Shown here in pieces: positions 52,701 through 55,466 of a stretch of DNA of 64,000 nucleotides. The DNA lies in assembly GCA_009767595.1 (NCBI GenBank), contig VSDK01008873.1, forward strand, positions 8,566-72,565, in the 5' to 3' direction. The translations under genes and the position numbers were made by a program. The notes beneath the pieces are model-generated. The model did no database searches. It saw nothing but the letters and a program-made list of their open reading frames with translations, and had not been told where the DNA came from. Positions within the stretch are counted from its first letter, which is position 1. Every line of letters begins with the position of its first letter. Source of the DNA: Symbiodinium kawagutii (lineage: Eukaryota; Sar; Dinophyceae; Suessiales; Symbiodiniaceae).

Positions 52701-53204
52701 ACTAATGGAAATCGCAAGTTTGCAGCTGGGTTTGCCTACACAAATCACGGAATATAAGATGACTTCCGACGTTAAGAGCATCTTAACTTGCCAGCCACTA
52801 AACTTGACCTTTTTCAGCCCCTTGGGCCACGGACAATTGAAAGGTGCACATCTTAAGTTACACCGCCCCTGAGTAATGGCCTACTTGGTGTACCCCGAGG
52901 GTTGCCCAACTGCCGACTCGGACAGTGTCATGATGATCTCAGCTAAACCGACCACTGCTTACGGTAATACACCGGTGTTGTAGCTCTCATAGTCAAAGCC
53001 GACGAAAAAAGTGGCCAAATCACGCGCCATGGTTGATCACAGATATAGATGCCAGATCTTATGCCAAACCCCATATGAAGTGCAAGAATGAGGCCAGCAC
53101 AGCAAGGGTCACCATCCCGTTGCGCCCCGCGTGGACTCAGCGCGTTGTTCCAACTGAGTCCATGTTGGACGAGGAGTGCATCGTGCCCAATGGATCCGAC
53201 CAAG
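1738..53204 (+). CDS. myosin heavy chain motor domain, 24 dispersed exons (partial gene)
   Basis: Actin-based motor ATPase. Twenty-four short exons encode motor motifs in canonical order: [31 protein letters not shown]-loop [23 protein letters not shown], switch [36 protein letters not shown], switch II/relay [43 protein letters not shown] and LDEEC. Splice phases agree across all junctions as called below. Counting back 16 residues from the Asp of DALA gives Glu, so the TEDS site is acidic. Introns average over 2 kb and carry most of the window's repeats. The first coding exon(s) are missing, probably upstream, and no exon for HYAG, FVRCIKPN, converter, IQ or tail was found after 53204. Class cannot be assigned from the motor fragment. 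Start and end mark the outermost exons found, not a continuous CDS. Confidence 0.93.
1780..2463 (+). other. myosin intron, no feature seen
   Basis: Unique-looking sequence. Short open frames here match no family I know. Confidence 0.6.
2464..2515 (+). CDS. myosin exon 2 ([10 protein letters not shown])
   Basis: Reads [17 protein letters not shown], matching the RY..d.IYTytG.iLiavNP block together with the next exon. Acceptor AG|G; donor is GC (GCCAGG) at 2516, phase 0. Confidence 0.92.
2713..2757 (+). CDS. myosin exon 3 ([12 protein letters not shown])
   Basis: Reads [15 protein letters not shown] and completes the GPILIAVNP motif from exon 2. Acceptor GAG|GCC; donor GC (GCAGGA) at 2758. 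An end at 2761 with a GA donor is also possible if exon 4 starts at 3036. Confidence 0.9.
3020..3078 (+). CDS. myosin exon 4 ([12 protein letters not shown])
   Basis: Reads [20 protein letters not shown], which sits where myosins have the Y.....LPPHVF lead-in. Acceptor CCAG|G; donor GC (GCTAGG) at 3079. It ends on TT, completed by G of exon 5 to give LPHVF. A start at 3036 is the alternative. Confidence 0.72.
3919..4290. repeat. about 107-bp tandem repeat, about 3.5 copies
   Basis: The word TGTGGCAGGC recurs at about 3919, 4025, 4134 and 4240, with the conserved body TTTGAGTACATGTAGTCGTC and GGAACATCAGCTG. Units differ by a few bases, so this is an older tandem duplication. Confidence 0.9.
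4485..4614. repeat. 21-22 bp minisatellite GGTGTGCGCAGATGAGTCTTT
   Basis: Six adjacent copies are seen. The last two diverge (GAGTTTTTTTCC and GAGTTCC tails). Confidence 0.93.
5828..5890 (+). CDS. myosin exon 5 (PHVF)
   Basis: Reads [20 protein letters not shown] plus CA of a Gln codon. PHVF and the spaced AYR-like segment mark the helix before the P-loop. Acceptor CTAG|G; donor GC (GCTGGG) at 5891, phase 2, matching exon 6. Confidence 0.93.
7015..7760. repeat. GATG/GATT and TTGAT satellite block
   Basis: GATG and GATT tetramers to about 7435 give way to a TTGAT/TTGATCGAC pentamer-type array to about 7720, then GGAT. The long serine/asparagine/isoleucine-rich ORFs on both strands here are translation of the repeat. 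Confidence 0.95.
7960..8760. repeat. degenerate 60-75 bp repeats
   Basis: Words such as GATCGAAAACCGTTCCAA, TCTATCAATAAAAGTGCAAG and CATTCCGATCTA recur about ten times at 60-75 bp spacing. Copies are strongly diverged. Confidence 0.75.
8866..8916 (+). CDS. myosin exon 6, P-loop ([12 protein letters not shown])
   Basis: Reads [17 protein letters not shown] across its junctions. GESGAGKT is the invariant ATP-binding P-loop of myosins. Acceptor AAG|G; donor GC (GCTGGG) at 8917. It ends on AA, completed by G of exon 7 to Lys. Confidence 0.98.
8917..9819 (+). other. myosin intron, no feature seen
   Basis: Only the intron-wide ATGGTTCATCAATGATGG type motifs are seen. Confidence 0.5.
9820..9865 (+). 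CDS. myosin exon 7 ([10 protein letters not shown])
   Basis: Reads [15 protein letters not shown], the helix after the P-loop leading into loop 1. Acceptor TCAG|G; donor GT (GTGGGG) at 9866, phase 0. Confidence 0.88.
10773..10894 (+). mobile_element. MITE-like element, copy A
   Basis: A 122-bp segment with 17-bp terminal inverted repeats: ATATGGCTGTGGGTCAA at the left end and the complement of ATATGGCTATGGGTCAA at the right. Its whole length aligns by eye with the reverse complement of 47326-47446, including CCCCGTACC.CTGGTTCCCC and ATTAACCA.TGTTTT. It has no coding capacity. A target duplication is not clear. Confidence 0.72.
11130..11600. repeat. CA, ACATG pentamer and ATGCATCC/CATC satellites
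   Basis: CA-rich start, a pentamer ACATG array at about 11275-11335, then ATGCATCC and CATC arrays to about 11580. Methionine/histidine/cysteine-rich ORFs here are repeat translation. Confidence 0.95.
11828..11893 (+). CDS. myosin exon 8 ([11 protein letters not shown])
   Basis: Reads [30 protein letters not shown] is diagnostic of the myosin motor just before switch I. Acceptor CAG|GTG chosen to fit AG|G (11825 is possible, one codon longer). Donor GT (GTCTCT) at 11894, phase 0. Confidence 0.97.
11930..12075. repeat. TATCC/TATCT pentamer array
   Basis: Imperfect pentamers TATCC, TATCT and TGTCT in the intron between exons 8 and 9. Confidence 0.85.
12283..12450. repeat. minisatellite of CCTTGGAACC/CCTGCAACC units
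   Basis: 9-10 bp units built from AACCTTG, GGAACCCT and GCAACC repeat about 17 times. A second weaker array (AACCTTGGTCA type) lies near 12765-12835. ORFs over it on both strands are repeat translation. Confidence 0.88.
12927..12982 (+). CDS. myosin exon 9, switch I ([10 protein letters not shown])
   Basis: Reads [18 protein letters not shown] plus CA. N.NSSRFGK is the nucleotide-sensing switch I. Acceptor GAG|G; donor GT (GTGGGG) at 12983, phase 2. Confidence 0.97.
12983..15886 (+). other. myosin intron
   Basis: Holds dispersed repeat copy 1 near its 3' end. The rest shows only scattered GATTAATC and ATCACCA type words and no coding pattern. Confidence 0.5.
15546..15857 (+). repeat. dispersed repeat family, copy 1
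   Basis: About 300 bp that align by eye with 18456-18744 in the same orientation. Shared words include ACGCTTTGATA.ATTAGCCTG, CCAGAGTGTATTGC.ACCATCATG and CATTTGCCCT.TCACCAA.TCTGTGTGG. Divergence is roughly a fifth of positions. There is no ORF. Confidence 0.85.
15887..15996 (+). CDS. myosin exon 10 (RHYLLEK)
   Basis: Reads [20 protein letters not shown], then [26 protein letters not shown] is the conserved segment after switch I. Acceptor CCAG|C is one of the few not AG|G. Donor GT (GTGAGG) at 15997, phase 1 (lone G). Confidence 0.93.
16540..16617 (+). CDS. myosin exon 11 ([13 protein letters not shown])
   Basis: Reads [15 protein letters not shown] and on to about HGSSGL. GERN.HIFY is invariant in myosins. 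Its GT start plus the lone G of exon 10 restores GGT. The 3' end is ambiguous: GC donors at 16606 or 16618 both give phase 1; 16617 is used because its length suits the family. Confidence 0.93.
16700..16745. other. assembly gap (46 N)
   Basis: Run of N inside an intron. Both edges end in CAG, so the true gap could be smaller. Confidence 0.99.
18456..18744 (+). repeat. dispersed repeat family, copy 2
   Basis: Second copy of the unit at 15546-15857, same orientation. Homology begins at TGTCAGGGATG.TTCAAAC and fades after GTGATTTTCCA.TGC. No poly(A) tail, inverted ends or coding frame are visible, so the class is unknown. Confidence 0.85.
20735..20965. repeat. degenerate CAAGAGTGTC minisatellite, locus 1
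   Basis: Units of about 18-20 bp built on ACAAGAGTGTC, CCCACAAGAGTG and AGTGTTTTAC, strongly diverged. The same family recurs near 56260-56335 and 56725-57010. Confidence 0.75.
23126..23184 (+). CDS. myosin exon 12 ([14 protein letters not shown])
   Basis: Reads [19 protein letters not shown], aligned with the Y.YLNQS.C..L.GVDD block. It is divergent (LTRS for LNQS). Acceptor ACAG|G, phase 1 from exon 11. The donor appears to be GA (GACATG) at 23185, phase 0. Confidence 0.82.
23185..24313 (+). other. myosin intron, no feature seen
   Basis: No repeats or coding motifs recognised. ORFs on both strands look like chance. Confidence 0.5.
24314..24394 (+). CDS. myosin exon 13 ([20 protein letters not shown])
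   Basis: The 27 codons match the VDDA..F..T..AM..IGI block of myosins and end NQDLAQ. Acceptor GCAG|G; donor GC (GCTCGA) at 24395, phase 0. Confidence 0.95.
24395..25782 (+). other. myosin intron, no feature seen
   Basis: Contains only intron-type ATGGTTGGTGAT words. No coding signal seen. Confidence 0.5.
25783..25833 (+). CDS. myosin exon 14 ([17 protein letters not shown])
   Basis: Reads [17 protein letters not shown], the IAA.LHLGN..F motif. Acceptor AGAG|G; donor GT (GTGCCT) at 25834, phase 0. The open frame continues into the intron but stops resembling myosin. Confidence 0.95.
25834..28026 (+). other. myosin intron, no feature seen
   Basis: No repeats or conserved coding recognised. 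Confidence 0.5.
28027..28080 (+). CDS. myosin exon 15 ([13 protein letters not shown])
   Basis: Reads [18 protein letters not shown], matching the A..LLG..... segment after the LGN motif. Acceptor CCAG|G; donor GT (GTGCGG) at 28081, phase 0. Confidence 0.88.
28081..30662 (+). other. myosin intron with AT-rich island
   Basis: About 28440-29560 is markedly AT-rich, with recurrent CCTATTT and TTGCCCTA words, a CA run near 28390-28435 and a TA/TC microsatellite near 29595-29625. No ORF of note. Confidence 0.6.
30663..30740 (+). CDS. myosin exon 16 ([20 protein letters not shown])
   Basis: Twenty-six codons match the L..AL..R.......E.I..P......A segment and end with NVRQ. SER carries Glu at the TEDS position. 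Acceptor TCAG|G; donor GC (GCACCG) at 30741, phase 0. Confidence 0.95.
30741..31245 (+). other. myosin intron, no feature seen
   Basis: About 500 bp with nothing recognised. Confidence 0.5.
31246..31318 (+). CDS. myosin exon 17 ([18 protein letters not shown])
   Basis: Reads [18 protein letters not shown] then FIVRGA. RDALAK.LY..LF..IV is a core motor motif. Acceptor GGAG|G; donor GT (GTGTCA) at 31319, phase 1. A GC donor at 31315 is an alternative. Confidence 0.94.
31319..31947 (+). other. myosin intron, no feature seen
   Basis: Nothing recognised. Confidence 0.5.
31948..32040 (+). CDS. myosin exon 18 ([15 protein letters not shown])
   Basis: Its end reads [16 protein letters not shown] plus G, and joined to exon 19 it gives the canonical [11 protein letters not shown]. 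Acceptor CCAG|G at 31946-31947 fits phase 1 from exon 17. An acceptor at 31990 would remove a 15-residue Ser/Pro-rich loop but breaks the phase. Donor GT (GTTACA) at 32041. Confidence 0.7.
32895..33480. repeat. GGTTCCGGTGCAG minisatellite
   Basis: Units of roughly 30-45 bp carry GAGGGTTCCGGTGCAGA-like cores with variable spacers. The array ends within about 10 bp of the retrotransposon's left LTR. Pro/Glu/Ala-rich ORFs over it on the minus strand are repeat translation. Confidence 0.85.
33485..33489. repeat. target-site duplication ATGGG (left)
   Basis: ATGGG directly precedes the left LTR and recurs at 42462-42466 directly after the right LTR. Five bp is typical for Ty1/copia integration. 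Confidence 0.93.
33490..33831 (+). repeat. left LTR
   Basis: 342 bp from TGTCAGAATTTC to TTTCTGACA, identical to 42120-42461. It should hold the promoter and R region, but I cannot place a TATA-like box or start site with confidence. Confidence 0.96.
33833..33845 (+). promoter_or_regulatory. primer-binding site, initiator-Met tRNA type
   Basis: TGGTAGCGGAGCC begins two bases after the LTR. It is complementary to a tRNA 3' end reading GCTCCGCTACCA, close to eukaryotic initiator methionine tRNA ends, the usual copia primer. Confidence 0.75.
33877..39240 (+). CDS. copia gag-pol polyprotein, 5' part (gag, protease, MTase-like, integrase)
   Basis: 1788 codons up to the gap. Met22 (33940, [10 protein letters not shown]) is a likely alternative start. 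Gag occupies about residues 22-520. A CCHC zinc knuckle [14 protein letters not shown] is at 531-544, followed by GKGKGAKKG. The aspartic protease has DTGATES with catalytic Asp595. A methyltransferase-like module spans about 1250-1430. Integrase has an HHCC finger (H1499, H1504, C1532, C1535) and a DDE core: Asp1562, Asp1628 and Glu1662 or Glu1664 (the latter gives exact D35E spacing). Over 36680-37366 this frame is Ser/Arg/Gly-rich and poor in hydrophobics, while another frame looks more coding. It probably continues without a shift into 39511-42139, because TCCTGCT occurs at both gap edges and joining them there keeps one frame of about 2661 aa. Confidence 0.93.
36680..37366 (+). CDS. overlapping ORF in a second frame inside copia pol
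   Basis: 228 codons from [16 protein letters not shown], one frame forward of the polyprotein, which stays open throughout. It has a Lys/Ala-rich start, a central [18 protein letters not shown] with a C-x2-C pair, then [11 protein letters not shown], a charged helix-like [20 protein letters not shown] and a Pro/Ser tail. Its composition is that of a real protein, while the main frame over the same bases is low-complexity. Options are a separately translated protein, two compensating frameshifts (mutational or programmed), or chance. From memory, dinoflagellate copia polyproteins carry a similar CxxC segment before the methyltransferase-like module; that needs checking. Confidence 0.5.
   Translation: MADATLAKAKAASSKKGSTSKMKTQADLETKFDFSRRVLGDPRDPRMVGPPCHGNHQEAGFYRGSPSGQNKWAMWKACEVCRMRLEYVPAFGAPGCFRQAGALPSDVTSQIETHGEEKVKNSDLLKDKKIAYDGAEKSCLNQLEHIRRQRDKIESPVKQAPVKPTPKSLGPPPTVPLPSSEEMAQTGSRKSRKGPSENLEEEDAVVVVSPSQTNTSWSITSNPASPDR
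37621..38190 (+). other. cytosine-methyltransferase-like module in copia pol
   Basis: Residues about 1249-1438 of the polyprotein. [20 protein letters not shown] resembles the SAM-binding motif I of C5 methyltransferases (DLF.G.GG...A....G). [11 protein letters not shown] holds a Pro-Cys pair (Cys1311) where motif IV has its catalytic PC, 58 residues after motif I, a spacing like that of bacterial enzymes. CIQEWPRYN (Glu1362) may be a degenerate ENV motif VI. No clear motif VIII-X or target recognition domain is seen, so it may be a relic or a repurposed Rossmann fold. Role in the element is unknown. Confidence 0.5.
39241..39510. other. assembly gap (270 N), probably artefactual
   Basis: The left edge ends ...AGATTCCTGCT and the right edge begins TCCTGCTGACC. 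Collapsing the shared TCCTGCT removes the gap and joins both halves of pol in frame. Confidence 0.9.
39511..42139 (+). CDS. copia gag-pol polyprotein, 3' part (integrase C-terminus, RT, RNase H)
   Basis: Opens with [15 protein letters not shown] and the copia-type [10 protein letters not shown], then [13 protein letters not shown]. Reverse transcriptase follows: [10 protein letters not shown] and [10 protein letters not shown], catalytic Asp in [10 protein letters not shown] (40688-40690), [13 protein letters not shown], and HVDDFL with the DD pair at 40973-40978. RNase H shows GWTDAAVG (about 41432), [28 protein letters not shown] and LADGLTK. The stop TGA at 42137-42139 lies inside the right LTR, so the last codons come from LTR sequence. 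The frame is one off from the upstream part in assembled coordinates because of the N run. Confidence 0.95.
42100..42119 (+). promoter_or_regulatory. weak polypurine tract
   Basis: AACAAAAGCTTTTGGGGTG directly precedes the right LTR. Only the GGGG end and AAAAG are purine runs, so it is a poor match. It overlaps the pol coding frame. Confidence 0.4.
42120..42461 (+). repeat. right LTR
   Basis: 342 bp, identical by eye to 33490-33831, ending CTGACA, followed by the ATGGG duplication at 42462-42466. Confidence 0.96.
42462..42466. repeat. target-site duplication ATGGG (right)
   Basis: Direct copy of 33485-33489. AGAGAG follows and marks the resumed intron. Confidence 0.93.
42919..42970 (+). 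CDS. myosin exon 19, switch II/relay ([17 protein letters not shown])
   Basis: Reads [17 protein letters not shown] plus CA. DIFGFE is switch II and NSFEQ starts the relay helix. Acceptor TCAG|G, phase 1 from exon 18. The donor appears to be GA (GACTCA) at 42971, phase 2, completed to Gln by G of exon 20. Confidence 0.97.
43440..43466 (+). CDS. myosin exon 20, 27-bp microexon (LCINFTNE)
   Basis: Reads LCINFTNE between split codons and matches the LCINYTNE relay motif exactly where needed. Acceptor TGAG|G; donor GC (GCAAAC) at 43467. It ends on AG, completed by G of exon 21 to Arg. Confidence 0.92.
43467..44807 (+). other. myosin intron, no feature seen
   Basis: About 1.3 kb with no repeat array or coding motif recognised. 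Confidence 0.5.
44808..44861 (+). CDS. myosin exon 21 ([17 protein letters not shown])
   Basis: Reads [17 protein letters not shown] plus GA. LQ.FFN..VFK.EQ..Y is a signature of the motor after the relay. Acceptor CCAG|G; donor GC (GCCACG) at 44862, phase 2. Confidence 0.97.
   Translation, partial: AAAVLQLLRFQIGGTAL
44862..47233 (+). other. myosin intron, mostly featureless
   Basis: Only a GAT/GATG trinucleotide-rich stretch near 47085-47150 stands out. Confidence 0.5.
47234..47279 (+). CDS. myosin exon 22 ([15 protein letters not shown])
   Basis: Reads [15 protein letters not shown], completing LYEREGIPW with exon 21. EGI.W....F.DNQ is canonical. Acceptor TCAG|G; donor GC (GCGTGG) at 47280, phase 0. 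Confidence 0.97.
47326..47446 (-). mobile_element. MITE-like element, copy B
   Basis: A 121-bp partner of 10773-10894 in opposite orientation. Ends are ATATGGCTATGGGTCAA and the complement of ATATGGCTGTGGGT. Its reverse complement shares AAACCCCGTACCCCTGGTTC and TATTAACCACTGTTTT with copy A, with the middle diverged. It begins 46 bp after myosin exon 22. Confidence 0.72.
48077..48118 (+). CDS. myosin exon 23 ([14 protein letters not shown])
   Basis: Reads [14 protein letters not shown] and completes DNQD..DLL....GVF with exon 22. Acceptor CCAG|G; donor GT (GTGCGA) at 48119, phase 0. Confidence 0.95.
48119..49571 (+). other. myosin intron upstream of the nested gene
   Basis: No feature except a CT microsatellite at about 49453-49485 and the sulfotransferase leader. 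I found no clear relic spliced-leader sequence before the nested ATG. Confidence 0.5.
49572..50498 (+). CDS. sulfotransferase-like type II membrane protein, intronless
   Basis: 308 codons. Residues 6-24 form a single hydrophobic anchor after a short positive N-terminus, so a Golgi-type type II topology is likely. After a Ser/Thr and basic stem, [14 protein letters not shown] (85-98) is the 5'-phosphosulfate loop that binds PAPS in sulfotransferases. [14 protein letters not shown] (185-198) fits the 3'-phosphate site, with Arg186 and Ser195. The predicted reaction is transfer of sulfate from PAPS to a glycan or other lumenal acceptor; the substrate is unknown. The gene is nested, same strand, in the myosin intron between exons 23 and 24. 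Lack of introns beside a 24-exon host suggests a retrocopy (inference). A TAA at 50496 is followed in frame by 34 further plausible codons, so the reading frame may be prematurely stopped. Confidence 0.72.
   Translation: MVRSTTLLVITFVILLSLIFVARLTWTISTTSECRGFAGVLQCAMYQSRSATPEDSTVASLGTHSTLASPSIKRGKRRGKLPPGLLLWSDGRSGTGSFMQSLKQSSGLKFCFGKKEGFSTNFKKPTSVSTVLSLESLKGCMDRGERLTHVPPQHLWGNRNHKLRSPHDFFKAAYQAGFRTVVASFRENQLARDVSHYRLHVRQGKVPEFQVGKLDAGGLIKRFEAARRNYTAGVKAAREFGFTVIPCSFESLVKDVCACLRPALSRLRSENKSSECRQVKDHTFDLDAKKENVLTALVPADMAGKIHA
50499..50603 (+). pseudogene. possible lost C-terminus of the sulfotransferase
   Basis: In the same frame after TAA the sequence reads [18 protein letters not shown], then [16 protein letters not shown] and TGA. 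The aromatic and proline pattern looks like protein rather than 3' UTR. Either the stop is a nonsense mutation or sequencing error, or this is an ancestral extension. Confidence 0.45.
50604..53158 (+). other. 3' flank of the nested gene and rest of the myosin intron
   Basis: Holds a degenerate 15-16 bp repeat of GTTGGTGTAAAAACTT type at about 51775-51915, and an ACATAGGAATATGGAATGGC repeat at about 52475-52600. No further coding recognised. Confidence 0.6.
53159..53204 (+). CDS. myosin exon 24, last found ([15 protein letters not shown])
   Basis: Reads [15 protein letters not shown] plus G. LDEEC..P.GSD follows GVF in myosins. Acceptor TGAG|T lacks the usual G. Donor GC (GCGCCC) at 53205, phase 1. 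The next myosin exon was not located. Confidence 0.95.
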
Positions 53205-55400
53205 GCGCCCTATAGCGAGGCCTTAGGGCCTAAGATGAATCATGGCTCATGGATGAGAATCACAACACGAAAATGTCACCCACAATCCACCATCATTGGC
53301 TGCTTGGTGACCATATCACCCAATGACCATACTAAACCATCATGAAATACTAGCCAATGTCAGCTTGACTGGCTGAGAATCACAACCTGGGATCTGCAAG
53401 CCCCTGGGAGCCAGAAGGAAATTGCACTAGGAAGGTAGCAAGCAATAACTTGGAAGAGTTTACTCAGTTTAGTCCTTGTTTCATCCGGGGTTTCACAGAG
53501 CCTACCCTCCTTATCCAGAAGCGTTCTAAGAAGTTATTTACCTAACCATCATTTGTTAACTGCCATCAGCCATTCTTTCCCCTACCTGAAATTGATCAAC
53601 CTCCACCTATGGCCACATCACATGATGACTCTGCAGAAAGTATCTTTACCATTACTGGAGCAGAACTTGATAGTTGAGCAACTCTGACTTTCGCGGGCCG
53701 ATGGCTGTTCTACACTCCTGTCTTGTGTAGTGTAGTGCGAGGTATTGAGGAGGGATGGGCTGGGTACCTTTGGGGAATGGGATTCACTAGATCTCGTGCC
53801 AAAGCTTATGTGTTCCAGGTGTGCTGTTGCGGGTGCCAGTCTCAGGTTGTCATTCTATATATGTATATATTTTTCTTGGTGTATTCGTTTTTGAATAAGT
53901 ACAGTAAACAAATAGATAAATACACACACACACATATATATATATTTATATTTGTTTATATATATTTTTCTGTTTACATACATACATTGACACACACACA
54001 TATATATATATTTATTTCTGTTTACGTATACACAAGCACACGCACACAGATTTGACTTGTATATACATGTGTATTTAAACTGCTGAACTCTCTATATGTA
54101 GTAAGACTACTTCAAACACAAACACAGAGAGAGAGAGATATATATATATATACACATACGCCTCATGTTCTTTTAACCTACATAAAAGTCGCATGGCCAT
54201 CCGTGGGCTTGGCCAATAGTGCTTTTGTGGGTTTCTGCCATCCTCAGATTATAATTCCATCGGTAAAAATCGCGGAAGGCAAACTGAGACCTTGGCGACC
54301 TGCTGACAGAAAAGTTATTCTGTGTCATGCCAGGGTGCCACTTAAAACATCATTTTTTGTGCTGACCCTAGCTCTATCAATGCGTTGATCTTCAGCCACG
54401 AAAGGCTCAGGGGTAACAGGTAGGGTCGCGACGGCGAGTTTTGCTCTTCTGAGAGGTGCAAAGCGCAATGGGTGCATTTTGATATGCGGAAAGTCCCCAA
54501 GGTTAGCAACTCTGAATGGATGGGTCACTGACTTGCGGTTATGCTTTCAGTTTGTGGGGTTGGTTGATGTTGGTTGTTTCTGCACACTTTTCGTGCACAG
54601 AAAAACCCATGGTCCAAAAACGCCAAGTGCTGGGCTTAAGACTTCCGACCACCGATTTTCCGACCAAGCAGCTGGACAGCAAGGTGGGTCCAGCCATGAC
54701 TTAGGTCACAGCCCAAGTTTTCGCCACGCTCGGCCATGGTATTTGTAGCCGAGTCCAGTTGGCACACATTTCAGACGTTGTGATCCTCTAAGCAAGGTAT
54801 ATCCACTAACTTGCTTTACGCTTTGGGAATGGTTCAATGATGATGATGATTGGTTGCGACAACCGTTGCGAGCCCACATTTTGATTCATGTGGATCAAGG
54901 AGCTAACATTTCTTGGCCAACCATGGTTTTTGGTTGTGGGAGCTTCCCGGGCGGAATTTTTGCATTGTTGTCACGCCTTGGTCAGATGGTCGTAGACCTT
55001 TAGTCTCTTCAAGTCATTGCGATAAAACATAGCTGGCAACCAAGGAACACAACGAGTCGACAGAGTGAGATCCACATTGAGGATGCCATATTTGGGGGGA
55101 CATCGCCTGGTCTCGGTGTTCGCTCGTTGATGAGTTGGTCACCAAGAACAAAACCAAACAGACGTTCCTGGTTTCATAGATGCTCAGACTTCTCCAAGCA
55201 TTGGATTTTGGGAATTTTGGGTTCGGTTGCCTTGTTTCACTGGTTTCTCAAAGTTGGAAACCCCCAAAATCATCCTTTGGTAACCATTTGTAGCAATAAA
55301 CCAACATAAACCAACCATTCTTTGGGGTGCCCCAAACTGAGAAACCACCATATGTAGATATATGACACTCTCATCACGATGTCAACCTCTCGCCGCGCAG
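53205..55400 (+). other. spacer between myosin exon 24 and SNRNP27
   Basis: Contains CA/TA microsatellites near 53925-54060 and 54124-54152. No myosin HYAG or later motif and no other gene is recognised. It may be intron, 3' flank or both. Confidence 0.5.
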
Positions 55401-55466
55401 GCCATGGGTCGTAAGAACCGCGACTCATCGGACAGCGAATCCGAGAGCGACCGCCGCAAGGAGCCC
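55401..55466 (+). CDS. SNRNP27: SNRNP27 exon 1 (start)
   Basis: ATG at 55404; reads MGRKNRDSSDSESESDRRKE then Pro. Upstream AG|G suits trans-splicing of the dinoflagellate leader or a 5' UTR intron. Donor GT (GTTTCC) at 55467, phase 0. Confidence 0.75.

Noticed and set aside
53723-54055. Candidate next myosin exon (IEEGWAGYLWGMGF, 53743-53819)
   Set aside because: Flanking AG|G and GT are present and AG/GF spacing faintly recalls HYAG..Y....GF, but conserved residues do not align and the intervening segment is missing.
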